Part shown: in pieces, positions 10,807 to 22,500 of the stretch
Layout: each line of letters opens with the position of its first letter
Numbering within the stretch: the first letter of the stretch is position 1
Source: Anaeramoeba flamelloides
Taxonomy: Eukaryota; Metamonada; Anaeramoebidae
NCBI GenBank assembly: GCA_027625915.1
Contig: JANTQA010000033.1
Span: 6,758,001 to 6,822,000, forward strand
Reading direction: 5' to 3'
DNA: 64,000 nt
Position numbers and translations under genes: made by a program
The notes under the pieces: generated by a model
What the model saw: only the letters and a program-made list of their open reading frames with translations
Database searches by the model: none
Told to the model about the DNA's origin: nothing

Positions 10807-11036
10807 TACTGTTAATTGTTAAATAAAAAGATCATAATTTTCAGTCAACTTTCCAAAATAATCACAGCCCAAGAATTCAAATCAATCACAAAAGTTCCTC
10901 AATTCTAAACGAGGTAAATTAATAATTTAAGCTGATTTATAGAATTAAAAAATTGAAATTTTACTTGAATTTTCAAAATCTTTTTTGGAAAAGCTGAATG
11001 AAAATTTTGTTCCTTTTTATTTTTCAACAAAGAGTA
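10807..11036. repeat. MITE family C, copy C1
   Basis: About 230 bp, from TACTGTTAATTGTTAAATAA to TTTATTTTTCAACAAAGAGTA, with TA at both ends. It matches 51405-51625 along its length (shared GAAAGCTGAATGAAAATTTT type interior) and the right end of a third copy ending at 20935. Confidence 0.7.
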
Positions 11037-11419
11037 ATTTCTTTAATTTTTCCATGACTGATATAGAAATAATCCTTTTTTCTGGGAAAATGAAAGTACA
11101 GTAGTTATTAAAACACTTTCATTAATAGCTGAACCTATACTTGATAATCAAAACTGTCTTTTTTTTTATAGAAGACCTATACACTCATCAATCAGAGAAA
11201 TCGACAATTATTAATAAATAATTCTAGTTTTAGTTTCTTTAAGTTTAAATATTTAAAAAGAAATTCTGAAAATGAAGGATCAAATTGGAAAATTGTTCTT
11301 AAAAATGTAATAAATTTTTGGTAATAATTTTTATTGTCTTGGCTAAAATAAAAAAAAACAAAAATAAGGGCAAATTTCATTAAATTATTTAACAAATAAT
11401 AATCTACAAAAAAGAAAAT

Positions 11420-12431
11420 TTCACAAAATTTTCTTTTAATTTCTCAAATTAAAAAAAACTGCAGTTAGCTTTTCCAGAATTTAAAAGAATTGAATAAAAT
11501 CTTTGATTTTTTTCATGCCTTTTGAATTCTGGGAAAGCTAGGTACTCCAAGACTCTAAGGTACTTGGTGGACACTTACATTAGTTTTTTTTTAAATTTAG
11601 GAATAAATCAATATACAATAAATTTAATTTGGTTCTTTTGAATCCTGAAAAACCTCGGACCCTTTGATGGTGTTTTCTTTAGTTTTATGTTTATTTGGAA
11701 AATCAATAGATTTTCGTTCGTTTTTTTTGCGTTATCTATTTATTTGGGAAGGGTTCTAGGTTTTTTTGAGGTTCTCTGTTTATTTAAAAAATCAATAGAT
11801 TTTCGTTAGGTTTTTTTTTTTTACTTTAGAAATAAACAGAAAATTTTAATAAATTTTCGGTTTATTTCTAAAGTATAAAAAAACCTAGAACACTTCGAAA
11901 TAAAATAGAAAACCTCAAAAAAAAAAAACTAGAACACTTCACAAATAAAACAGAACCCTTCCAGAAAATCTTTGTGAAATTTCTTTTAATTTCTCAAATT
12001 AAAAAAAACTGCAGTTAGCTTTTCCAGAATTTAAAAGAAATAAGAACAATATTTGATTTTTTTCTATTCTTTTAAATTCAGGAAAAGATAGGCACCCTAA
12101 GACTCTAAGGCACTTGAAAGACACTTCGATTAGTTTTTTTTTTTTTAATTTTTGTTTTGATTAAAAAATCAAGATATTTTCGAAACAATAACAAATAGTA
12201 AAAAAAGGCTGTTAGGTATTCCAAAATTTAAAAGAATAGAGTAAAATCTTTTATTCTACTCTATCCTTTTTAATACTGGAAAACTGGGACACGTTACGGC
12301 ACTTCTAAACTACCTTCTTTATTTTCTTTTTTCATTTTTGAGATATGCTGAAAAATTATTTAATTTTTCGTTTATTTCTGAAATTAAAAAAAAAAAAACC
12401 ACGGTGCTCTACCGCACTTGACGGCACTTGA
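11420..12431. repeat. Family F hairpin array with internal direct repeat
   Basis: A unit beginning TTTCTCAAATTAAAAAAAAC then TGCAGTTAGCTTTTCCAGAA occurs at about 11440-11580 and again at 11985-12140 in the same orientation. A shorter derivative is at 12205-12310. Between the two long copies lies a nested palindrome (about 11690-11950) built from TCAATAGATTTTCGTTAGG and TTCTGTTTATTT modules and their complements. Each unit ends in a G+C-richer motif, GACTCTAAGG.ACTT (near 11551, 12101) or acGttacGGCACTT (12291). A related array is at 29540-29860. Confidence 0.6.
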
Positions 12432-13760
12432 CTTAAAAGGAATATTTATCAGTTATTTTTTTTTGCCTATTTAAGTTTTTTTAGATGAGTGGAGATTTTT
12501 CAAAACTATTGGTTATGATCTATTCAAAAAAATATGCTAAAGTTGAATTTAAGAGAAATTCATTATTACCTCCATTTAAAAATTTTTACTATCAAAATAG
12601 TCCTTTATTTCTCGATTTGGGCCTTTTAAAAATTACAGTACTACTGACAACAATAAATACTATAGTGTCAAGATTTTCAAGAATTTGAATGTTGATTATA
12701 TTATGAATAAACTGGATTAACAATGATGAAATGATAATTAAATGGAATGGATTTGTCTAACTTGGAATTTTCAATTGTATTTTTTCATAATATTTGTGTT
12801 TCAAATAAAAATAATACTTTTTTTTTTTTTCTTATTCTGATGGAACAAATAAATAAGTAACCAGCAGTATATATAAGTTCAATTTTATTTTATAAGGCAA
12901 ACTCCTTGATATTTTCAGATTTTTCCAAATTATGAAAAGGATTTTCGAAATTTTTTTTCTACTTTTTCCAATTTTCATACAATTTTTTTTTTTTTTGGAA
13001 TAAAAATGTTTTCTCAAAAATTTACTTGATTTTGATTAAAATATTCCTATTTGATCCCTTATTTTAGAATACCCTTTTAAATATAGAAATCTCTAGAAAA
13101 CCTATATGGTATTTACTTTTGGCTTACTATTGATTTCTTTGATAATTTAATGTATAGTCTTTTTATATCAATAAGAAATACTGACTTTTTATTGTGAAAC
13201 ACAGATTTGCTACATGTATTTTGAAATCACTTGTCATACCAAGTCTACTGTGGTAAAATTCTACATTACTAAAAAGTTTAATCTGTGTTTGAAATAAAAA
13301 GCCTTATTTGTTTATATAGAAGACCAATACCTTAACTGATCAAAGAAACTAACAATAAAAACTTGAAAATTAATTAAATAACATTTAGGTTTCTTAAAGT
13401 TCGATTTTTAAAAAAGAAATCCTAAAAAAATGAAGGATCAAATGGGAAAATTTTTATCAAAAAATAGAAAAAATTTCAAAAAAAATGAGAATTTTATGGA
13501 AAATTTTCAACTATTACATTAATAATTTTAATTTTACTTTCAAAGTTAGGGAATGTACTTTGAAAATTGATTTGAACTGAGATATACTACTGGTTACTTA
13601 TTTATTTGTTCTATTGGAACAAGAAGAAAAAAAAAGCAGGGATTTTATTTGAAACATTTCTACAGTTGTTGGCTTTGGCTACACAATATTTTGATCACAA
13701 CACATTAATATTTAAGGAAGAGAATTTTTTCTTAGATTTTTATTTTTCATTTTTTTCAAA

Positions 13761-15561
13761 ATGGAAAAGTCGTCCTCTCTTTTTATAACTGGTTTTAAAA
13801 AATTTTTCAGTTTCCTTACCCAAGAAAAGAACAACAATTTACCCAAATGGACCGAAAGCCAAATCAAAAAAACCCAAACAATAAAAAAGATCGTTTGTGG
13901 AAGCAGACCACATTTTCTTGTTTGGAAAAAGCCAAACAAATTGGAGTTTTATCAAAAAGACAAGGAGAAAAGGAAATACCAATTACCCAAAAACGAAAGA
14001 ATCAAAGACATTGATTCAAGTAACGAGACCTCTCTAATTTTAACTGAATCTGGAAAGGTTTGGTCTTTGGCTAATGGTAACCATTTTAAAGAAGTACCTC
14101 TTCTTGACGCGGACCAAAGTACTTTTGAAAAGATCAGGTATGTAACCTTTTTCGAAGAAAAGAAATTGTTTGTTGATTCACTTTCCATGGGCGCTTATTC
14201 TGGGTAATATCTTTGTAATGGAGACCAATTGTATTCCTCTGGATCGATCTGTGGGGGTAGGGTTGGTGAAAATGGAGGCGAGGAACCTATGCCTGTATAT
14301 GTTCAAGATAAGGTTACCAAAATCTTTGCAGGATCTGCAATGAATTACTTTTTCATCACAAGTCAGCCAGATCATTTGTATGCTTGTGGAACAAACGTCT
14401 ATGGAGAGTTAGGTGTTGATTCTACTGATAATAAAATTAAGCCCGCTGTTGTTAAAAACTTTAAAGGCTCCGAGATCCTGACTGTAAGTTCAGGTATTGA
14501 CCACTCTGTTCTAGTCACCAAGAAGGTGCAAACCTTCAGCTGCGGTGACGATAGATCAAATGGGGATGATGAACTAAAATTCATTTTTACCTTAATACCA
14601 CAACTCAAGGAGAAGAAAGCTGTCCAATTGGCAACAAGATCAAACCAAACCTTGGTTTTAACAGACAAAAACGAATTGTATATTTGGGGGATCGACGAAC
14701 ACCTCTTCCCAACAAATGAATACAAGGAAGTTTCCATTCCAACAAAAGTCAGCCTTCCAACTTTTTTTACAAATTATTTGGACACAAAAGACATGATCCG
14801 AATTGACAGTGGTACATGTTTGAGCTTTCTTTATCTTGATTTCAATAATACACTTTCGCAAGACCTTGGGATGTTATTTGAATCCAAAAAATTTTGTGAT
14901 TGTGAAATTGGAACATTGGGAAACAAAATCCCCGTCCATAAGGAGCTTCTCGAGTGCAGAACCAAATTAACAATTGATCAAATCCAAAAAAAATTATTTG
15001 GACAACAATCCTCAATTGATAAAGAACAAACTTTAAGTTTTCTGAAATGGGTTTATTACAATGAAATTTCAGATATTGGAAAACTGGAACAAACTTTTTA
15101 ATATATTGAAATTAACTTTTCCCCCATCTGTGGATAATAAACTTGAAAAGGATATTGCCCAACTCTACAAGGATGATGATCCAAAGGATTTTAAAATTTT
15201 GGTTAAAATTGATGATGATGATGATGATGATGAAGAGAACGAGAATGAGGACGAAGATAAAGAAACACTTGCGCACAAATTCCTTTTACTGGCCAGAAGT
15301 GGCTTGTTTCGGGAAATGTTTGATAATGTTAATGAAAAAGAAAACACAAATAAAGTTCAAGATTATTCGAATAAAACAATTGAGAGTCTGCAAATTTTAA
15401 TCAAATATTTTTATACCAATTCAATTGAATTGACAGCTGACGAAGACCCAGAATTAATTGTTGACGAATTGTCCGATGCTGTTGAATATTATCAATTAAA
15501 TGATCAATGTAATTTCGCATCTGAATTATCTAAAATTAAAAAGCAATTTGATCTTAATTAA
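13761..15561 (+). pseudogene. RCC1-repeat / double BTB protein gene with two interruptions
   Basis: Reading from ATG 13761, the region encodes an RCC1-like beta-propeller part followed by two BTB/POZ parts, about 600 codons. RCC1 blades are visible as SLILTESGKVWSLANG, GDQLYSSGSICGG, DHLYACGTNVYGELG and DHSVLVTKKVQTFSCGD. BTB 1 starts near KKFCDCEIGTLGNKIPVHKE. BTB 2 starts near DFKILVKI, carries an Asp/Glu run of about 20 residues, and ends before EYYQLNDQC. Such proteins usually act as scaffolds, often as substrate receptors for cullin-3 ubiquitin ligases. Two breaks: an in-frame TAA at 14205-14207 in the middle of a blade (sequence on both sides aligns with the repeat), and a +1 step at TTT-TAA (15096-15101), after which the BTB fold continues in the next frame. 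Explanations are a recent pseudogene, sequencing error in the T run, or recoding. A 57-bp GT-AG span (14204-14260) could be removed in frame but would delete blade sequence. Confidence 0.82.
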
Positions 15562-16937
15562 TTTGGTTTTTTGATAATTTTTTACCATTCTTGCTTTTTC
15601 ATTGCTTATATTCTGAATTCAATTAATGGTTCAATGAATCAACGAATGAAAGTACCATTTTTTTTATTAATTAATTGAAATTGTATTTATAAAATTGAAA
15701 ATAAAAATTGATTAATATTATTATTATTCAGAAATGTAAATTACACTTTTGATTCACTTATAAACTATTTTTCAAAAATTTTGACTAACTTTATATGGCT
15801 ATTGGAAGTGTTTGAGTGTGTTTTTATCCCATCTTCTTGTCAAAAAAATATTTTCAAATTTTTGGATCAGAATAATTTTTTCTAAATTTCTGCAAATTTT
15901 AGATTTGCTTTTTTAAATTTATGTTTTCTTTCTTTTAAAAAATTTTTTCTTTTGCATTTCTTTTTCTTTTTCTTTTTTTTTTTTTGCAAAAGATCATGTA
16001 GAAAAAAAAAATATCTTCGAAAAGGTAAATAATCACTCAGAAAATTGAGGCGATGTAATGTTGTTTTAAAAGGAATTTGATTATTAAAAAAAAATCTTGT
16101 TGTTAACTTTTTTTCGGTGCAAGTTCAGTAATAAAAAATCACTAATGCTCATTTCAAAAATTCTGGCTTCCCATTTTTTTCAGTTTTTGGTTTTATTTTT
16201 TTTTAATTTTTAAAATATCGGGTTTTTGAAAATTTAAAATGATTTAAAAGTGAATTAAAAATCAGGTTTATAATTAGTTATTGTTATTGAATACTAAATT
16301 GTATCTTTTTTTTTTTTTCAATTTATTATTCCAAGCAAGTCACAATTTTTGAAATGGTGTTTATCTAGAAGAACAAGAAATATTATAATTTTAAACTATA
16401 TATTATACTTCGAATCTTTCAATCTAAAAAATTGTCACTTAAATTTTCATAAAATGTTTTTTTCACTTTATTATTTTTAAATAATATTTTTTTTAAAATT
16501 ACTTTATCCACTAACACCTTCATAAAAATAAATATTTCATTTTTAAAAAAAATTAAAATCGGATCTTGATATGTCGATTACTTTTGTTAAAATATTAAAA
16601 AAAAATAAATAATTAAATCAAAATAATGTAGTATTTATTTTTTCATTCTTTTTTAAAATATTGAGTTTTTAATAATATTTTATATTTTTTTTTCAAAAAT
16701 AAAAAACCATATAGTAAATAAATAAGTAAAAATATAAAGAAGAAAAAAAATGTTTTACTTTATATTTTTTTAAAAAAACATTAATATTGTATTGAAATTT
16801 TTCAATTATAATACATCATTGAATAAATTCCATCCGACATAAAAAAATTTTATATGAAATGAAAAATTATTTCTGAACACAAACACAATTGATATTAATA
16901 ATATGAATATGAAAAGAATAAAAAGAAAAAAATAGGT
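15562..16937. other. Intergenic, low complexity
   Basis: Between the stops of two convergent genes. Only poly-A/poly-T runs and short A+T palindromes; no repeat family or reading frame identified. Confidence 0.6.
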
Positions 16938-19508
16938 CTAGTTTTTTTTACAATATTTTAACTTCATATTATTCATTTTTCCTATAAAATATTTTGAAAT
17001 GACCTCGCCTTCAAATTGCATGGTAATAAATTTATTTTTTTTCAAATTACATAAAACAGTGTGTGTTTTAATATCTATAGTATGAGCCGACCAATAGGAA
17101 TTAACTTTAATTTTTGTATTCACCCTTTGATTATTTTGGTATACTGTAATTGAGATTTTTTTCTTGATGAATTCGATTTCTAAAGAATGCAAGATTAAAT
17201 TATTCCAAATATTTTCTTCTATTATCTTTGTTCTAAAATTGATTAAGGCACCACTTTCAGATAGTTTAAATACATTTGATAAAGATTGGATATTCTCGAT
17301 TGTACTAAAGATATTAATATTTGGTTTCCGCTCGTTGCCAATAAAATAGAGAGTGGCAAGCCGCGGGTTAGTTGCGTCGATCGCTAATGTTGTTTTTGAA
17401 ACTTTATGTTCTATGTCACGGTTGTTATTTTGTCGAATCACCAAGTTTGTTTTATCAAAAATTTGTATCATACCATCGTCAACAATAGTTAAAAAATTAT
17501 CGACAATGTTGATATTAAAATCGATTGTGATTTTATTTATGATATTTAAATAATTCATTTCACATTCCCTCGCGAATCTAAAGTTGTCCCTCTCGCACGA
17601 ATCTTTAAAAATTATTGTAATATTATTTCCATTAATTTCTAATTTGGACTTTGTTTTATCTTTAAGCTTGCCATTGTATTGAAACAAATCTACCTTTTCA
17701 AATATTTCAATATTTAAAAATTTTAATTGGAGTTTGCCATCTTGAAAATCGAAGGCTGCGTCATGCTCTTGTATTTGTTTTGGTAGTTGCAGTTGTTGCA
17801 ATTGTTGTTGTTGTTGCTGTTGTTCATGATTCATTATTTTGACACGAAAAGTTGTGAACTTGGATCTTTCCTGGTTTGATGAGTCCTTATACCTTTTTTG
17901 AAATCTATTTTTGGTATTTAATAGGGGGTACCCAAAAAAAAGGGTTTGGAATAATCGTTGAAAAGTGATGGAATATACATTCTTTTTGTAATCATATATA
18001 CAGACTTTTACAAAATTAATAAAATCGGTGTATGTATTATTTTTATTATCCCGAAACGAAATAAATCTGCTATTTAGGAAAAGGTTTCCTTTACCAAGCC
18101 TTTTCCCACTGTCTCTAGTGACAAAAATTCCAAAGCTAAGCGTCTCATGTGAACCATTTTGCTTTTTATCAGTTGTGTCAACGTTAAGTGGTTGTCTTGT
18201 ATTTGTTTTTTCATCTTGTGAATTTATTTTGTTTTCTTGTGGGTTTATTTTATTATCTTGTAGATTTATTGTATTGTTTTGTCGGTTGATTTCATTTTCT
18301 TGGAAGTTTATTTCGTTGTCTTGTATATTTATTTTATTATCTTGGAGATTTGTTATATTGTTTTGCCGGTTGATTTGATTAATTTCATTTTCGTGTAAGT
18401 TTATTTCGTTAATATTAATGTTTGTGTTATCTATTCGATTTCCATTATTTGAATCATCTTTAGTTTGGTTTTTTAATCGTAAACAATGGTTATTAAACGT
18501 TTGACAAAAGTCTTTTGTTTCTTCTTGGTTTTGAAAGTCAAACACATAATTCTCATTGGTTTGAAGAAATGCTACTTTAATTTTGGTTAAGTTACCATTT
18601 ACTCTTTGAACGTCAGTTTTTAGAATGTCACTTTCAAGAGGTGTTATTGTATTTTCAGAAGTCAATGTAATTGTTTTTTCATTGATTAATAATAATGTTT
18701 TTTCATACCCTTGCGTTTCTTGGTTATAAATTAAGATTTGAAATTCGTTTTGTTTTGGCTTGCTCTCATTTTTTTGTCCAGTAGAGATCTTTGATTCTTT
18801 TGTCATATTTAACTTGTTTGTATCTATCGCCTCTTTTGTGATCACTGATTCTTTTGGATCTTTTATAACTATTGGCTCTGTTTGTGTTTGCTTTGGGTTT
18901 GACTGTTTCCATTCTTGAGACAACTGTTTGACATTAAAATTTGGATACAATTCGTCCAATTTTAATTCTTTGTTTGTTAGTGGGCAAGTGTTCGAATTCT
19001 TCAGATGGTTTGTAATGGCTATTTTTTCAAAAGTGTGTCCATATTTGGTCAAGACCGGATCATTGAAAAGTTTTTTTGTTAATGGACAAATCAACCCTTT
19101 TGGGGTTTTCTTTTGTTCGTAGAAGGATAGAACATGATTTTGCTTGGTTCTTTTGTCTTTTTCTTTTTCGTTTTCAGGAATGTTCTGATTATGTTCGTGT
19201 TTGATTGGTTTTTTCAGGGTTTGTATTAATAATTGATCTTTTGGGTATTGGAGAAATTTTTTTCTTACGTTTGGTTTGTTCTGCTTTTTATAACAGTAGA
19301 TCGTTTCTCCGCTTGCAATTTCATCAGAAATATGTGACAGAAGATTTAATTTTACCATTTCTGCGCTGTAAAGGTTTGTTATATTGATCTTTGTTTGAAT
19401 TTTAATCATGCTGATTAGTTGGCTAACTGTAGTGTTGGGGTTTGTTGGAAGAATTAATTCACTAGCTTCTTTTGGGTGAGTGCTTATCGTAACATAAAAA
19501 TTTGTCAT
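16938..19508 (-). CDS. U-box protein with ubiquitin-like start and PH-like repeats
   Basis: Single exon. I choose the ATG at 19508 (856 residues) rather than 19598, because the first 30 residues of the longer version are hydrophobic/lysine noise while MTNFYVTISTHPKEASELIL begins a ubiquitin-like beta-grasp (about residues 1-75). A U-box follows at about 134-197 (TPKGLICPLTKKLFNDPVLT, then YGHTFEKIAITNHL and CPLTNKEL), keeping the hydrophobic core and Pro needed for E2 binding. The rest has several segments of PH/GRAM-like beta pattern (about 255-350, 445-560 and two or three beyond), an Asn-rich run of seven-residue repeats (about 370-435) and a poly-Gln tract. Expected role: E3 ubiquitin ligase, perhaps membrane-associated through the PH-like parts (inference from fold pattern only). 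Partner and substrate unknown. Confidence 0.88.
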   Translation of the reverse strand: MTNFYVTISTHPKEASELILPTNPNTTVSQLISMIKIQTKINITNLYSAEMVKLNLLSHISDEIASGETIYCYKKQNKPNVRKKFLQYPKDQLLIQTLKKPIKHEHNQNIPENEKEKDKRTKQNHVLSFYEQKKTPKGLICPLTKKLFNDPVLTKYGHTFEKIAITNHLKNSNTCPLTNKELKLDELYPNFNVKQLSQEWKQSNPKQTQTEPIVIKDPKESVITKEAIDTNKLNMTKESKISTGQKNESKPKQNEFQILIYNQETQGYEKTLLLINEKTITLTSENTITPLESDILKTDVQRVNGNLTKIKVAFLQTNENYVFDFQNQEETKDFCQTFNNHCLRLKNQTKDDSNNGNRIDNTNININEINLHENEINQINRQNNITNLQDNKINIQDNEINFQENEINRQNNTINLQDNKINPQENKINSQDEKTNTRQPLNVDTTDKKQNGSHETLSFGIFVTRDSGKRLGKGNLFLNSRFISFRDNKNNTYTDFINFVKVCIYDYKKNVYSITFQRLFQTLFFGYPLLNTKNRFQKRYKDSSNQERSKFTTFRVKIMNHEQQQQQQQLQQLQLPKQIQEHDAAFDFQDGKLQLKFLNIEIFEKVDLFQYNGKLKDKTKSKLEINGNNITIIFKDSCERDNFRFARECEMNYLNIINKITIDFNINIVDNFLTIVDDGMIQIFDKTNLVIRQNNNRDIEHKVSKTTLAIDATNPRLATLYFIGNERKPNINIFSTIENIQSLSNVFKLSESGALINFRTKIIEENIWNNLILHSLEIEFIKKKISITVYQNNQRVNTKIKVNSYWSAHTIDIKTHTVLCNLKKNKFITMQFEGEVISKYFIGKMNNMKLKYCKKN
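18200..18405 (-). repeat. 21-bp coding minisatellite in the U-box gene
   Basis: About nine imperfect copies of a 21-bp unit encoding variants of INLQDNK / INIQDNE / INPQENK. The repeat keeps the reading frame, so copy number can change without breaking the protein. It lies between two PH-like segments and is probably a flexible linker. Confidence 0.85.
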
Positions 19509-22500
19509 GAAAAAGTTTTTTTTTTTTTGTTCGAAACAAAAAAAACCACAAAAATAACAATAATTTTGAAAAATGAAATTATTTTGAGAACCAACCAATT
19601 TTATCAGGTTCGAACTTGAGATTTTTACATTTAAATTTGGTTGTCGTGTAAAAGAATTTCAGAACGAATTTTTAAAACATTTATGGAACGATTTATTGGC
19701 CTTATCATTTTAGAAAAAAAAATTCAAAAACAATTCGCAATACTTTACTTGAAACTCTCTGTTTTTCAGGATTTCTGACGAAAAAATACAGAAACCACAT
19801 CATTTTTTTTAGAATATACGAAGGGTGATCTGTATTTGTAAGATCTCGTTTAATAAAAATCAAAAAGTCGTCAACTCCACAATTTGATATTTAGAATTAA
19901 AGATAAAATATTTTTTTCACTTTTCAAGTTTTAATTGGTTTGGAATAATTGAAAGTGAACAATTCTCTTTATTTTCAAAAAAGTGTTCCTTGGTAATGAA
20001 AAGATCAAAATTTTCGACTTAAAAGATTCTCAAAAAAAATAGGACTGTGAATATTTAAAAACCTATACTATTTTTTGTTAAAATGACTTCGCTCAAAAAT
20101 AAACTAGATTTCTTTTGACAACTTGACGAAAAAACCTTTTTTAACACTGAATTCCAAAAAGTTGTTTTGAGTATTCTTTTAAAAACACAAACCTCTTGGT
20201 ATTTCATTAAAATTAGAAATTGTTCTTCCAAAAGGCCTGTACGATTAATATTATTTGAATTCAAAATGGGAATATACTTCCACTCCCTTTTCCATATTTT
20301 TCTTTTATAAATAGAGAGTTTAAAAACAAGGAGGTATCTAATTTGTATTTAAAAAAGGAAATTGAAAATGAAGTGAAAATTATTCCCATTTATAATTCAA
20401 ATACAAGTAAATACTTGGTAAAATCTGAGTATGAGTCAGTTAGATTGAAGGGAGTATAAACACCATATCTGCCACTGGAATTGAATTATGTGATAGTTTA
20501 TTAAAAATTATATTGGTTATCATAAGTTCGAGATTCCCCAAGAAATTTAAAATAAAAAAAAGAAAAGTAGTGAGAAAAATACCGGATCTGAAAATAATCA
20601 AGTGACAAGTTTTATATTTGCGAAACTTTGAAAATTTGATATTAAATTTCTTTTATTTAAAATCAAATCCTTTTTTCAAAAACAAACTTTTAAAAATATA
20701 CAAATTGTTGTCAAAATAAAATGAATAAAATTTTTTTTCAACTTTCTTTAAAAAATGTTTTTCAAATCAAGTGACTTTTCAAATTTTTTAATTCTGTAAA
20801 ATAAGTATAAATTATTAATTTCCCCTTTTTAGAATGACAGACTTTGACGATTTATTTTCATTCTTGGGTTCTGAAAGTGTTTTTTTTTTGAAAGTTGAAT
20901 GAAAATTTTGACTTTTTATTTTACAATTAACAGTAACTCACCCTATTTCTAGAATGACGATTAAAGAAATTACACTTGTTAAAAATACAATTCAATCAAT
21001 CAAAAAACAAGAATAAAAATTATCATTTTTCATACTCTTATGTACCTATATATATTTAAGGGGGTAAGTACATTTTTCATTTTACGACTGCCACCATTTA
21101 TGTGAAATCAAATCATTCAAATCATTTCTTTATCCAAATACATTGATATTTTAATAAATACTAGAGTGGAATATATCCTAGTATAAGATATTTCCTTACC
21201 AACTAAAAAAATTAATCAAACAATTAAAAAAATAGATTAAAAAAAAATAAAAATCATTTATTACTTGATCTTATCTATTACATTTGACACAATTACTGAT
21301 TCTTTATTTGGTTTTATTTTTAGTTATTTATGAAAATAATTTTGTTTGTAAAATTTTTGAAAAACAAATTACTTTTTATTTCTAAAGAATTTCCAAAATG
21401 AATTTAAAAATCCTATTTTCATTTAATTTATCTAATCCTAGTTTTAGTTCAGAAAATCAGAGATTTTTTTAATTCTTCTTGAGAAATAAGGGTTATTGGA
21501 TAAATTCATTTGATTTTATAATTATTTATTTTCCATTAAAATATGAATTCAAAACAATACTGAATTCTGATTGGATTAATTTTCTCTTGAATTTTTCAAT
21601 TATTTTGATGGAATCTTTTGTAACTGTTTTTTGAGGCCAAGAATTCAACCCCTCTATTTTAATTTTTAAAATGGTACTCTTTGTTTTGGCTTTATTTGAT
21701 ATAAAATATTTGAAAAATAAATTTTGTAAGCAAATTTATCACAAAAAGTTTTTTAAAATAATAATAAATAGCAATGGGGCGAGAAATTCAAGGTAAAAAA
21801 TTATTTGCATCCATAGAAACTAAGAAGATTAAGAAGACCAATCTCCAAAATAGGCTTTTATCTATTTTTTTTTTCTTAATTTCAACAAATTTATTTGGAA
21901 TGGTGATCTTTCGTATTTGGTCTTCTAAAATAAAATATTTGTTTCAAATACACAACTTTTCGAGTATTTTTTTTGGTTTACTGTTTGATTAATTTTAATC
22001 GTTGGTATAAACACATCTCTAGATCCAAAAAAAATTTAATAAAACCAAAAATTTAATCAAAAAAAAATGTTCAAAAAATTAAAAAAATTATGATTCAACT
22101 TTCAATTACTTTGATTCTTTTCACGAATAGACGAGTGAATGGTGTTTTTGTTTCAAAGTTTCAATATCTGATACACTCTTAAAATATTTTTCAGTAATGT
22201 TAACACAATTAAATTTTTTCAAAATGATAAAATGTAAACTAAATTTCATAATAAATGGCCCACCTTACATTCGAATAATGGATTTCTTCTGTATCTTTTT
22301 GAAGTTTTTCCTCTCACAATGAAAAGTTTGCAAATAAATCATTTTTTCTCTTTTTTATTTTTTCAACAGTGTTTTGTTAAAATGGAAAATGAAAATGAAA
22401 AATTTGAAAGAAGTAACAGATGAATTAATGAAAAATTTGGTTTCAAATATGAAAAAGAGATTATATTTAGTTATTGAAATCGAAGGATAATCCATAAATC

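Larger units (their letters stand above)
10106..13760. other. Repeat-rich AT stretch
   Basis: Apart from the doubtful frame at 10223-10459, no gene is supported. It holds C1 (10807-11036), the F1 hairpin array (11420-12431) and fragments of family I at about 11160-11330 and 13030-13450, where two I ends face each other around 13190-13290. A 67-codon frame at 12485-12688 (MSGDFSKLLVMIYSKKYAKV) has no recognisable features. Confidence 0.5.

Noticed and set aside
14204-14260. 57-bp intron that would remove the in-frame TAA of the RCC1-BTB gene
   Set aside because: Splice sites are possible, but the segment itself encodes a good RCC1 blade (GDQLYSSGSICGG), so removing it would damage the domain.
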